Positions 1-12,150 of a DNA stretch of 64,000 bases are shown here, piece by piece. Location of the stretch: NCBI RefSeq assembly GCF_910592395.1, contig NC_088309.1, positions 250,501-314,500 of the forward strand. Reading direction: 5' to 3'. Within the stretch, counting starts at the first letter, position 1. Every line of letters begins with the position of its first letter. This DNA comes from Lineus longissimus. Lineage: Eukaryota > Nemertea > Pilidiophora > Heteronemertea > Lineidae. The translations under genes were made by a program, and so were the position numbers. The notes under the pieces are model-generated. The model was not told the origin of the DNA. It saw only the letters and a list, made by a program, of their open reading frames with translations, and did not search any database.

Positions 1-1439
1 AAGCCCATGCAGGTCGGGGTGGAAGGGGGGGTGCGCAATACAAATTCTAACCCCATGCACATTCCAATTTTGGCGATTAGGTTTATTTTCGCAACTCAGT
101 GCCCCCCTCCCCCCCAGCTTTGCCTTTGGGGAGACCTTGGAAGTATAATTCCTCCAAGGGGAGACCAACCTGACCAGGCTAATCAGTAACTCACCCCTCG
201 CACTGAGAATGAAAGTCACACGCCCCGGCTTCCATTCCAGCACAAATTCTCTGTACGACGCTGGGTAGTATGGACAGCAAAGGGTTTATCATCGCCCTTT
301 ATCATCATGGCATGGCATTTATTACAAAAAAGGGGAGTGGCACATGGAAAACACCACCCCACCTACAGTGAAATTGTTCAACTACAAAACAGGTAGGCCC
401 CCTAAGAACTGTTGCATTTTTTACCGTTTCTCTTCTCTCGCCGCGCCATGTTCTCTAGACATGCCAGTCATATTGTGGTGAAATCCTCTGGTTAGGACAT
501 AAAGAAAACATCTTCACATCAGATTACACCAGAATAAATCCAAGAATGTACTGCACCACAGAAATATCTCTCGAAATAATGCTACATCGGAAAATATCAT
601 TCTTGCCAGTTTCCCCATCAGCGCCACCACACAGTTGATAAATCAATTAAACGTCTTCAAAGGTTGGTTGAAAAGCTTGTCCCTGGGCTGGCATTGGCCT
701 ATTATCAAATGCAGACTAATGAATACTTCAAGCATTGCTGCGTAAATTTGTGTGTATAATACATACAATACATGTGTAAAGGACACTAATGGTAGCAGAT
801 AATATAAATACTGCAATATTATGTCTGGTTATGGTTATGGTTTTAACTCACTGAATATGCTTATTGCCAAAGCCAACCTACTCGCCTGCATCGTCAGTTT
901 TTGAACCAACCCTAATCAAACATGGCCGCCAACTTTCTCGAGTTTTGTCAACATCACCACAATTATCACATTATATCTAAGCGTATTACACAGTTTAAGT
1001 CACAAGTTACAGGCTTAAACACAAGAACTTAATTCCAGGCACAGTGAGAAATCATGCGAGAGGCAAAGAAACGCAACAAAGGCGTCGATCTGACGACCTT
1101 TTCATTGAAGGTTTGTGGCCAAAGTCAAGGACGAGCATGCAAGAGTTCAACAGGAGAAGATGATAAACATGTGGATGTAGACGTGAAACCCACTATAGTC
1201 TATGGTTATTTCAGTATTTCCAATAGACCCTTTACCAGACACGCCGCTACCACTTATGCCAGGCTAGGGTCACCACCAGGGAAACAAACCATCTAGGTTT
1301 TCATGGTCAAAACCCGCGAGGCCCAGACAAGTCAATGCCTCTCGAGCCATTTGGTATTTGGTATTGAAGGGCCTGTAGTGTAGGCCTACAGTCTCCCTAC
1401 TTTAGAATTAAATGCTTCTTTTTGTTTCTCTTTTTTTAG
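1..1439. other. Upstream region without a supported gene
   Basis: No open frame here looks like conserved protein. Because the zinc-finger exon at 1440 opens at a splice acceptor in phase 0, one or more upstream exons of that gene, possibly only 5' UTR, should lie here or further left. I could not pick one with confidence. The stretch is otherwise ordinary AT-leaning DNA. Confidence 0.5.
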
Positions 1440-4400
1440 GTTGAGGAACTAACAAGCCTCTATCATGGGATGACTGCGGCAAACAAGAAAAAGGCAGCTG
1501 CAATCCTATCCTCTGCCTGGAAGAACATGTCTCCAATTGCCTCTGACAAGGAGAAGAACAGTGCAGGACACCCGGCTGTCTCAGAGCCTTCATCTGTGTT
1601 ACCACGGCCACATAAAAAAGGTAGGAATTATCTTGGGAGATCCTCCACTGCTCCTGGAGGCAAAGTTATGCTGAAAGGATGAGTGATGTTCGAATCTAGT
1701 TTACGCAGGACATCACCAAAGTGTTTCTTTTGGCATTAGGAATACAAGAATATTTTCAAATCCTTGTAATATGTTATCTAACTCTTATTCATTTGCTCTT
1801 CCTTTTTAGGTCTCTTCAAGAAAAATGCTGGTGATACGACTAATGGCAATACTGGTGAGGGTCAGGGCGAGTTCACTTCTCTGTTGCAGAACATGCTGGA
1901 CACAGTAGTATCCAAAGAAGATGGGCAGCAAGGGAGAAAGATGAAATTGAGACGCCGGAAATCTCAGACAAGACATGTCACTTCTCGAACGGGTAGACAG
2001 CGCAAGGGACTTGCGGTGGATGCAGAACAGACAGTGTATGCAATCAATGACAATGGACCCCACGTTAATTCTGTTGATGTGGTTGGAAATGCTGGTGTTG
2101 AACGTTTTGCAGTAAATGAACAATCTCCAGGAGATAACTCTGGTCCTGTTTCTCTGCCATCGTTCAGAGATGCAAGTATTTGTCAACGCTCGTCACCTCC
2201 TGAACTGGAGGAGAGGATGTCTTCATCTGTGTCTGTTCATCGTGATGGGCCGCCAACGTCCAGCGTTATATTGCCTCCGAAGCGTTCTAGGCCTGGGGCA
2301 ACCCCGTCCACTGGTTTTGAGGAGAGCAATATTGATATGGTGCTGGAGATTGTTGAGGATGCCATACCAGGAGAGACCGCAGGAGTGTATGGGAACCTTG
2401 CTGCCTCCGGTAGTCAGACACAAATGGTGCTTGGAAACGGTGCTGTGGATGCAGCAAACTATGAGAGTGGGGATTGTGATGATCTGTTAGATTTAGAATT
2501 AGATATTTATAACGAAGTCAATGAGGATACAGAAATTGAGGAGGAAAGTTTGCAAAATGATCAAAGTGCTGCCGCGGTTCCGAAATTAAAAACAAAAATT
2601 CATAACGTAGTTCACAAGTGTCAAGAATGTGGTGAAATGTTTACACACGGCCGTCCTTTCAAGAGACACCTATTGGGTCATGCTGACTCACATTATCCAC
2701 TGTGTTGTCGTATGTGTAAGGTGGAATTTGAGGGGTACATTACATTTAAATACCATAAGTGTCACCCACCTCCCAGAGAACTATCATGCAAGCAGTGTCA
2801 AACAAAATGTTTCAACCACAAACGTTTACAAAGGCACATCCACTTGAAACATGGCCGCAGCAAAACTCAACCACAATATTTCTGTCAATTCTGCAACAAG
2901 GCATTCAGTCGGAAACTGTCCATGTTCAAACACTATAAGGAACATGCGAGTGGGAAGTTTGTGTGTCTGCGGTGCGGTGAGTTGATCGAAGACAAGGAAA
3001 CATACTATGACCATGTGACAAAGCACGAGCGAGATGCCAATTTCATGTGTGAGAAATGTGGCATTGGCTTCTCCAAGGTGCAGCTCTACAAGAAACACAT
3101 GAAGGCCCATGAGAGATTCGAGTGTCCAGAGTGTAACATGACATTTCCTACTCGGAAGGCCCAGTTCAGGCACAACCGCCTCATCCATGCGGCACAGTTT
3201 GGAGACCTAAGTAGCAAGCGGTACCGGTGTGACAAGTGTCCTAAAAGCTTTCCTCGGCCCGGGCTACTTGACTTACATAAGAGGGTGCACACAGGTAAGG
3301 TACCATGCAGGCTAACGCAAGTTTTCTTCTTCTGTATATCTTTTTCAAATCTGGTTGACTTGGTCAAGTTGAGAATGGATGAATCCTAGATTATATCATG
3401 GCATTGAGAACCGAAGGACATCCAGGAGCTTAAGGTACATCGGACTTGGAGCTCAGACAGAAAGACTCTTAAGTGCATGTTTTAAATCAAAAGGACCAAG
3501 GTCTTCTTTCCTGAACTTAGACCTGTTTTGCTCTAACTATGATTTCTGATGGGCCATGTTCCTTACGATGCCATTCTTGCTTCAGGTGAGCGGCCTCTAG
3601 AGTGCGACCTGTGTAAGGTGTTCTTCCGCACTCCAAAGGCTTTGAGGAAACACAAGATGACCAACACCCACTTACTGAAGGCTGGCGAGGTTGCCCGGGA
3701 GAGGAATCATCTGTGTGCCTTGTGTGGACAGGCGTATTTCAGGTGAGTTGAGCAAGGTTAGCTTCACATGCTTTTGCATAATCAAGACCTGTAGAAAGCA
3801 GAACACTGCCTTGTGCAAGTTGAGCTTGTATCTACAGAGTGCAGAAGGGGGAGAATTGCTGGGACCCGCGAGCTGCATCGCATATCATCAACCAGTTTAG
3901 TATTGGCTCAAGTAACAGTTACTGTGCAATGTGTTTGCTGTCAGTTTGTAGAAAAGTTTACCTGGATGTCTGTATTTCTCCTCACTACCAATCCATTGTA
4001 ATGTATCGTGCGTCTTTCAGGAAATACGCGCTACAGCGTCACATGAAGACACACTGTGACGAGAAACCATTCAACTGCCCACACTGTGATTACAAGTGTA
4101 AGGAGAGTACGAATCTGAAACGCCACATCATGAGGCATCTGTCCGAACGCAACTTCATCTGTGAGATCTGTGGCTCATCATTCCACACAAAGAAGACACT
4201 CGAGACTCATGTCATTTATAAACATTCGAGCAACAGGGATTACAAATGTACTGAGTGTACGATGGCGTTCAAGACGCCGAATGCTTTACGGCGTCACATG
4301 ACTAGTCATAGTGATAAACGGCCTCATACGTGTTGGTGTGGGAGTGGGTTCAATCGCATGTATAATCTGAGACGGCATATGAAGTCAGTCCATGGTACGG

Positions 4401-5233
4401 ATGAGGAGCTGCCTCGGGTCAGGAAGGTACGGGTGTTAGAGGAAGATGTCAGGGATGTGTACAATACTGGCCAGCTCCCTTTGACGATCCCAGCTGTGAC
4501 GAGTGCAGCCGAGATGCCTCTATTCAGTCCCCATGACAGCATCTCTCCCTCCATGGTCATGGCTCGACCCTCTATGCATCCACTGAAACAAGATTACATC
4601 ACCTCTGTCGGCTCTCAGGGAATGCTACCTGGCCAGAGCCCATCCCTCTTTACTTTAACTCCCCCATCCCTTTCTTTACCTGATCTGAAATCGGTCCAGC
4701 TGCCCTCTGATATGAATTATGCAGTCATGCCCCAGACCCAGCTTTCAGAAGATGAAAAGGTGGCTCATGTCACATCGCATCTTTTATCAGAACTTCGTGA
4801 ATCTGTCAAACATGCCGAGATGGCTGCCATGACACCAGTGCACACACCCGCCTCCACACCGGTCTCCTCAGTCAAGGACGGCCAACAGCCACAGCTCTCC
4901 ACATTGGCCTCTGTTGGAATGGAGACGGTCATTCAAGATATTGTGCACCGCCCGACCATCAATACTTACGACAGCCACTTGTACCTCTCGCAGCCAACAT
5001 CAGCGCCCGTCGAGCGCAAGACGTTCATCCACAACGTGCCTCAAAACTACATCCATGACTTCACAAGCTTTAACGCAGCCTCTTTATATGGTGCCCCATT
5101 CTACAGTGATCCTCAGCGTCAGCGGATGATGCAGATGCCTGATGGTCTGAGCAGCCATGAACAGCTTCAAGCTGCGGTGAATGGAATGCCGGTAGAGATG
5201 AATAAATACCATCAAGACGTTACTCATGAGTAG
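1440..5233 (+). CDS. C2H2 zinc-finger protein with 14 fingers (probable DNA-binding transcription regulator)
   Basis: Four exons join in frame: 1440-1620, 1810-3294, 3586-3742 and 4021-5233. The joins are AAAG|gtagga, CACACAG|gtaagg and TTCAG|gtgagt with matching acceptors. The first exon opens at an acceptor in phase 0 and the first in-frame ATG is at 1470, which gives about 1001 residues; an upstream coding exon is possible. Residues 1-310 are low-complexity and acidic, with a basic patch. About 14 C2H2 fingers span roughly residues 319-722, including CQECGEMF, CKQCQTKC, CQFCNKAF, CEKCGIGF, CDKCPKSF, CEICGSSF and a shortened CWCGSGF finger. Linkers are irregular; the clearest TGERPLEC-type linker crosses the second-to-third exon junction. 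The last 280 residues are Ser/Pro/Met/Gln-rich with no finger, possibly an effector region. A nuclear DNA-binding role is inferred from the finger array. The ortholog is not recognised. Confidence 0.88.
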
Positions 5234-6500
5234 TAAAGGCAATCCACTTTCTGTCTTCACTGTCCATTTGTCTGTGCAGCTCGTCAACATGGTTGTGTGT
5301 CCAGCAGTGATGCTTACAGGTCAAACTTGTTGATTCAAGGTCAAATTGTCCGGCTCACAATACCGGTGTTAGTAGATGAAGAGTTCTGTTTGATCACCAA
5401 TGAACATACTGTGTTGACACGATTAAGCTGGTTGATGTGCATCTGGCTTCATAGAGTCGACACAGTAGTTGTAAAGGATACTTTTGATGGGGATCATACT
5501 AGAGTTAGTTTTATAACGGGTGCTTTTTCTATTGGAAGAATATTTTGTGTATAATAAGATAACTTAGGTTGTTTTCAGTAGAGCTAAGGCATTGAGATTA
5601 TTGTTATAAATACATACATGTAATGATTAGCTACTGGTAGTAATTATTTGCGTTGAGATCATGTGTAGCCATTTTAACCTATGTTTAACTGTCCCTGGTG
5701 TGTCAGTTTGCGCATTAGTCGCCATAAAAATGCTTTAATTTTCTTGTGCCATAAAATCTTTGTATATCGATCTCTCATGGCTGCAAGATGAAAATGGCAT
5801 CCAAGTGCAGAGGATGAAAGTGTTGTTCCTCACTTTATAGATGGGTTCATGCTGAGCACTACTTCATTCTACCCGAACTTGAGCGCCCTGTCTTGTCCTA
5901 ATTTGCCATTCATTTGGCTCATTTACACATGACTTGTTTACTAATCTCATGTAAAGGTAAACCCGCTGGTTGTGTTAGTGGTTTTATGTTACAAATGTAT
6001 TATGATTCAGTTGATTTGTGTGTACTAAATTATTATCACTGTTGTAGCTACTCTACCTAGCTAATTAGGTCAAATTAGTGAGTTTTGATTGTTGTGTTGT
6101 GTTTATGTTGATCTGTAATTTATTCCCAAGTCATTGGTCTTTAACTCTGGCAAAAGACACTCGCTGCAGAATGTCTGATAAAATGAGTGGCTATATGGAA
6201 AGATTTTTTGTTAGAAGTATTACTGATGATATCTTATCTGATGATAAGTTTCACAGTCATTAGAGAAATTTCAAGTTTCACATTGTCAGGAGAAAATACA
6301 TGTAGGTCAGATGCAAAATTCACTTTATCGACTAATCTATAATTTTTCTTCACTAATTTTGGAAACTGTTACGACACTAAAGTGGATTGTTGCAATGAAA
6401 ATCTAATCTTTTGTGAAATTGTCTTTTGACTTGTTTATTCCTTTGATGATTTCATTGCATTGAGTTTGTTTGATGATGTCCATTGTTTGAATCAATAAAC
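5234..6500 (+). terminator. 3' UTR and poly(A) signal of the zinc-finger gene
   Basis: AT-rich DNA without a coding frame follows the TAG at 5231-5233. A canonical AATAAA lies at 6495-6500 and fits a 1.27-kb 3' UTR. The next gene on this side is on the other strand, so the two are tail to tail. Confidence 0.6.
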
Positions 6501-7410
6501 ACAATGTTCATATTGAGAGAAAGCACTCTTGTCAACTTTTTGTTTTCACAGCCAGAAATACAAGATATCCAGTCAATCCAGCTGTAAAAGTCGGATTTCA
6601 GGTTCATAGTGCTAATATTTCTATATCAAAGACCGAGCAATCAATCCTCATGCTTTCCAAAAGGACGAAGACTGTCAACTCGGTCAAGAGCCGTCACGAC
6701 CTTCATGGAATGCAGTCTGGGCCAACACGAAAAATCGTGATTGTTTGCGTCACGTTTTTCGGTGATTCACGTTCACCCTTCGTACAGCAACATTTTTGTT
6801 TCATCAGAGCCACATTAGATTGAAACAACAAAGCTGAACATATGATAGTAAAAGGACAAAGCTATACAAAACACAGACAAAAATTCAACATAATCGTACA
6901 CCTGTCAGTAACAAACAAGTGCTGATATTCTTTCAGCATTCAATATACGATGAAAGGTCCGCCGAGACATGCCGATTTATGAGCGATGTGGGAGAATCCC
7001 CCTGTGATGGAGGGATACCAACGAACAGCACCGATAGATTGGCATGACCCGAGAAGACACAAAACGAATACTTGTATATAGTCCTGAATGGAACACTGTG
7101 TATACAGTAGCATCTCCGCGAAGACACTTTAAAGGCACATTGTCTCTAAACAAAGACAATTATCGGATTGCTGGATTCGAAACTTATTGCACTATCATTG
7201 GTCCGTCTCGAATATTGCCACATCATTACTTCATTAGCAACCTGAGAGCGATTGAACATGGTTGGTTCACTTGAACGTCTGATAAGGACAAACGCCGTCT
7301 TCCAAAGTCTCCGACTTTCTGTTTTGAATCCATTGTTTGGGAGATACGATAGCTACCACTCGCTCATCCAGTCTTGCTTACTACACTCCCATCTTCCAAC
7401 TCGCTGTACT
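6501..7410. other. Intergenic spacer between convergent genes
   Basis: No coding exon or repeat was recognised. It probably contains the 3' UTR of the minus-strand gene that ends near 7411. Confidence 0.4.
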
Positions 7411-9403
7411 TCAGGAGTAGTTCACCATATATTGGCGCCGCGTCAAGCGGTTAGCTTTCACATTCGTCCACAAAGTTGCTCTGAAGTTATCAAATGTCTC
7501 CTTGTCGCCACGCAGGACCTTTCTCTTGAGGGCCTCTTGGGAGGAGACTTGGCTCGAGGCATTCGGCACAGGATGCGTTTCTGCCTGTTCCCCTGCCGGT
7601 TGTCCTTCGATTAGGCTAACACTTTGCTCATGTACAGGCTCGTTTACATTGGCTCTAACGCCTGCATCGAGATCAGCTTTTGGTTTGTGATCGACTCGAG
7701 CGTTTGCTCTCCACCTCTGGTTGTGCCTTGATGAACCCATTCTCCTTCTTAACGACATCATCAACACCTTTCATGGGATTGAAACCAGTATATGATTGTG
7801 ACTTCAGGTTGCTCATAACCATTGCTTGTTCGCCTTCCTCGCCATTCATAACAGCGTTTGGGTGTAATTCGAGTTTACCGACGACCACTGGTTGTGCATT
7901 CTCTTGCCTATTAGTCTCGTCTCCAGCGCCATCGCCAACCTCATTTAAATCAGCTGCCTTTTTGGACTCGAGCCTGTTGTCATCAACTGGATCTACATTC
8001 CTCAGTAAATTCCCCGATGTATCCGGCTCTTGTTGTGTTTCGTGTTTGTTTACAACCAACGGCTGTACATCAGCAGCGACATTGCCATGACCTCCGAATA
8101 GATTGGCCCCAGGTTGTGACTTGATGTTACTGACAACTGCTGGCTGTGCGTCCCTCTGCACTTTGTGAATCGCACTTCTGATTCTATGTAAAAGAGAGCC
8201 AGTATCTCTAGCTTTGTTCATTGCGTTTATCTCATTGACGGACACAAGAGGCACATCCTTATCGACAGAGGGTGACTTATTACTTGCACTCGGGCCACCC
8301 TTGGGCGCGGCCATGTTCTGGGACATCACACCAACCTGGTTGTCGTCATGAATGGCATTGGCGGCATCACTCTTATGATCATTCACTACTAGGTCCTTAA
8401 CGCTGTAAGTGACCGGCTGTACAACCAACTGGTCTCGGTTTCCGAACTTTTCCTTTAGAGCCTTAACTCGTGCTTCAAGTTTTAGATATGTTTCTTTGAA
8501 CTCTCCAAGAGAGGCATACCACGCCTTTCCATCCTGCTTGGATTCCTCCGTAACGAGCCTCTCATTCGTTTGATCTCGGGACTTATTTTCCAGACTCCCA
8601 TGAATTTGGTCTTTTCCGTTTGTCCAATGCGCCCTTTTCGTTTCGAGTCCCTTGTCAGAAGCTTCGTCTTTCAACTCTTCCATGACAGTTTCAAGTTCCG
8701 CTTCAAAAATCTTGTCTTCAGGTTTGTCAATTTGTTCTTCGGCGACGTCGTTCACCTCTTCACCGCCCGTGCCTTGCTCAGCGGAATAACCAGCCATGTT
8801 TTTATTATCACCTTCACTGTCAAGATAGTACATGTACTCGTATCTTTCAAACTTGTTTCTAACGGCTTCTGAATCGTACGAATAGTCCACATCTGGGAGT
8901 GGTATATCCAACGCGTTATGATCATAGAAAGAAGGCTGGTCGTCTGCCGAATCCTGCAGACGTTTCGGTCCTGGAAGAGGAGTTCCCTCTTCTACGATCC
9001 GGTTGTGTTCGTCCGCATTGAATTCATTACTTGTGGTATCCTTGGCGAGCATGTTGGCCATCAGGCCATCAAAATCAAACTTCTTCTTTATCTCCTCTGC
9101 CTCATTCCTCTTGGAAGATTCCCACTGCTTGATCAGCCACTTTGCCTCTGGGGATCCTTCTTGTTTGTTCAACCTCGCTGCAGCCTTTTTCTCCTCCATC
9201 AAGTAACTTCTCAGTCGTTTAAACGACATTGTTTCCAACTGCTCTACTTGCTCAAATGATTTCTGCGCTGGGAAATCGTAAACCATGTGGTACCACATGA
9301 TGTATCCCATCACAGCCGACCACAACAGGCCCACGTAATATACATACACAATCTTGACTTTTATCGTATTAGACATTGTATTAGACTCCGCATCCGCTTT
9401 CAT
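7411..9403 (-). CDS. Unrecognised type II membrane protein with acidic coiled stem; C-terminal part in a shifted frame
   Basis: The start is the ATG at 9403 (MKADAESNTMSNTIKV); a second in-frame ATG is at 9376. The first frame is uninterrupted to a TGA at 7673-7675 (576 residues). It has a short basic N-terminus, one hydrophobic segment at about residues 18-36 (VYVYYVGLLWSAVMGYIMW) and then a long charged Lys/Glu/Asp/Gln-rich region, which fits a Golgi- or ER-type signal anchor with a lumenal stem. A loose motif (QPAVV, QPLVV, QPVVV) recurs in the C-terminal third. Protein-like composition continues in another frame from about 7710 to a TGA at 7411-7413 and reads VDHKPKADLDAG then ETFDNFRATLW. 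No GT/AG intron explains the change, so a one-base indel (error, allele or real lesion) is likely. An acceptor-like site just 5' of the ATG suggests a noncoding first exon. No known domain was recognised. Confidence 0.7.
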
Positions 9404-10796
9404 TCGAGACGTCACATTCTTTTGAATAACCTGAAGTCGAAACAGACTGTGATCCCTGGCGAAATCAAAATATAAAGTGGGTAACAAGACCTGTCAGCAC
9501 GAATTCGCTTTTTTCCTTCTAGTGCCCTTTCCCTGTTCTTTAACGAAACTTCATATTTGGCTGTCACGTCGTTGGTCCTCGTTGTGCTGTCGGGACTCCT
9601 CTCCGCTTCTTCTCCTAAAATAAAAAAACCCCACACTTTTAGCCATGGCTTAGTTGTGGTATTTGATTCAACGTCGTACACGTCGTATACTTATCCGACA
9701 GGTGTCTATACCTGTTGTGACTGGCTGCAAATTGCTTTGTAAAGCAAGTGAATGTAACATATGTTATCAATCTCAGTCTAATTGAGTTTGGTAGGAGACT
9801 GTCCCAACTGCTCCTGGCCGAGTTTACAACATACTTTCCTGGTATGCTGAAGACACCATAGGCGGGGTGCAACATGCCGAGTCCGCATTCAGCGGTAGGG
9901 TCAGATGCCAGACACCATCAAAATGCAATCGTGTTCCACTTCAGTCTTGTTGTGAATCCGTAAACTGAAATCTGTCTCATGACCTTCAGGCTAACGCCAC
10001 CTCATAGGCAAAGTGATAAGACGATGGACTTACCTCAGTTTTTGGCTGGCTGGCAGATTCGGATGCCATGCAAGGAGACCAAGCCAGAGTAGGCTAATAT
10101 AGAAATGCAATCGGGCGTGTGGTTTGGACGACACGAGAATATATAAGGGACAAAACGTTGGCATAGGTTCGGCTCGAATGAAGGGGTATCAATTGAATCA
10201 TTGGAGCGGTATATTGTCTTGCTATAGTTACAGACGCAACTCGAACTAAATGGTGTCTTTATTCTGACAATTAGTTTCGTTCATCACTGTTTGTAGGACG
10301 ACTGTCGCGGATGGGCCTGAGTGAGAGGACAATTTTGGGGTCATTATGCCTAATTGGCACACTCCAACTGGAACTATAGATCTAAGCATTTTAAAAAAAA
10401 CCATGCAAGTACCATGCATGTAATGACAATATACCGTGCGTTCTCAAATAAATGTCCAGCTTTTTAATTGGACGTTCAACGAATAATATCGTCTTCTCAC
10501 AAGCATCATCAGTCTTAGCAGAGGCGGAGGATATTGTAAACCACTGGTGCCTAGATGGTTAAAGGGGTACGCCGGTCTTTGACGTATATTGTTGTTATTA
10601 TTGTATACTGTTGGTCCAATTATATCTAGTTCCTACTTCTAACGCCAATCAACTCCAATAGTCAGTAGTCACACGCTCGAGCGCTATCTGTATACAATTG
10701 GTACGTGTATAAGTTTTCCCGATCGCTGAGCGATGATGAGCGGCGATGATGGCCCGAGAGAGCGGTAGCCGGTACATATTGAGCACTAGCAGTTCT
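9404..10796. other. Promoter-side intergenic region
   Basis: This lies upstream of the minus-strand type II gene. It probably holds that gene's 5' UTR exon and promoter. No conserved coding segment or repeat array was seen. Confidence 0.4.
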
Positions 10797-11195
10797 ATGT
10801 GCTCATGACGTGACGATAGCAAATCTCACGGGTTGGGCGGAAATCCCCAACATATGTTGACATCATCGGCGCCAACAACTATTTCTTTTGACCCTGCCAC
10901 AGTCTTTCAAAACAATAAATGATTGATTGACTCTGACCCTGCTGACCTCGATTTTTGAAAAACTTCCAAAAAAAGCCATTCAAACGTTAAATCAACGGCA
11001 AAAATAATATTTTATATCACTGAGGTATACAAATACGATATGTTGAGAAAGATCTGTTCAACTATCGAAATATACGATTACTTGGAACTATTTCGGCCAA
11101 TCACTTCGCCACCTGCGCGACCTTATCACAATTGCGGCGCGCTCGTTTGCATACCGCATGTTAAGACGCGAATAAAATCTCCATTTACAGCATGG

Positions 11196-11281
11196 AAGCG
11201 AAGCCTTGATGGTTCAGCGCTTAGAGTGTCTGACTGTGGATCGGCTGGTCACGGGTTCGACTCCCGGTGAATCTGCCGCAG
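11196..11281 (+). repeat. tRNA-like (SINE-type) segment in left arm
   Basis: An A box (TGGTTCAGCGC) and a perfect B box are spaced as in a tRNA gene. Bases around GACTGTGGATC resemble an anticodon loop with GTG, as in tRNA-His, but the acceptor and anticodon stems do not pair convincingly. It is therefore read as tRNA-derived and not as a functional tRNA gene. A diverged inverted copy lies at about 11665-11750 on the minus strand. Confidence 0.6.
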
Positions 11282-11394
11282 TTTTCTCTTTTTTTCGTCT
11301 TCCTTATCACAGATTTTGAATTTGAAAAGTACAAGGATGCCCCCCCCCCCCAGCCCATTACCTCACCATAAGGATGATGCGAATGTAGGTAATA

Positions 11395-11570
11395 AAGGCA
11401 CTGGAAAAAAAGGAACGGAAAAAAGGCACTAGGTAAAAAAAGCACTGGAAAAAAGGCACTAGGTAAAAAAGGCACTAGGAAAAAAAGGCACTAGGTAAAA
11501 AAGGCACTAGGAAAAAAGGCACTAGGTAAAAAGGCACTAGGTAAAAAAGGCACTGGAAAAAAAGGAAGGC
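11395..11570. repeat. A-rich tandem repeat, about 15-16 bp unit
   Basis: About ten imperfect copies of a unit like AAAAAAGGCACTAGGT occupy the spacer between the two arms of the fold-back element. Copies vary in A-run length and in the presence of TAGG. Confidence 0.85.
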
Positions 11571-12150
11571 ACCTTTTAATTTTTATTATTATCAGATAAT
11601 AACAAAAATTTCGACATCTGGACATGGATGATTAGACAACAAGAAAAGGAAGAAGAAAAAAAGAGAAAAATGTGGCAGATTCACTGGGAATCGAACCCGT
11701 GACCTACCGATTCACAGTCAAACACTCCAAGCGCTGTACCGTCAAGGCTTTCATGCTGAATGACGATTTTATTCGCATTTTATATGCGGTATGCAAACGA
11801 GCGCGCCGCAATTGTGACAAGGTCGCGCAGGTAGCAAAGTGATTTGCCGAAATAGTTCCAAGTAATCGTATATTTCGATAGTTGCACATATTTTTCTCAA
11901 TATATCGTATTTATAAACCTCAGTGATATAAAAGATTATCTTTGCAGTTGCTTCAACCTTTGAATGGCCTTTTTTTTAAAGCATTTAAAAATCGAAGTCA
12001 ATAGGGTCAGAGTCAGTCAATCAATCAATTGTTTTGGAAGACTCCGACAGGGTCAAAAGAAATAGTTGTTGGCGCCGATGATGTCAGCAATATGGTGGAT
12101 TTCCACCCCACCCGTGAGATTTGCTCTCGTCACGTCATGGGTACATTGAG

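Larger units (their letters stand above)
10797..12150. mobile_element. Fold-back (large inverted repeat) element with tRNA-like sequence in both arms
   Basis: Two arms of about 500 bp are inverted copies: roughly 10797-11310 and 11640-12150. Outer parts pair (ATCATCGGCGCCAACAAC near 10863 against its reverse complement near 12060), as do inner parts next to the tRNA-like segments. Each arm carries a Pol III type A box (11210-11220; about 11731-11742 on minus) and a B box (GGTTCGACTCC at 11254-11264; GGTTCGATTCC on minus at 11687-11697). The spacer holds a short A-rich tandem repeat. Arms differ at scattered positions, so this is not a cloning artefact of one sequence. There is no transposase frame. 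It could be a non-autonomous fold-back transposon or two SINE-like copies inserted head to head. Confidence 0.75.

Noticed and set aside
1054-1296. Open frame as first exon of the zinc-finger gene
   Set aside because: The frame ends in a stop before any donor of the right phase. Composition is not protein-like.
11196-11281. A functional tRNA gene
   Set aside because: A and B boxes are good, but acceptor and anticodon stems do not pair convincingly and a diverged inverted copy lies nearby, as expected of a repeat.
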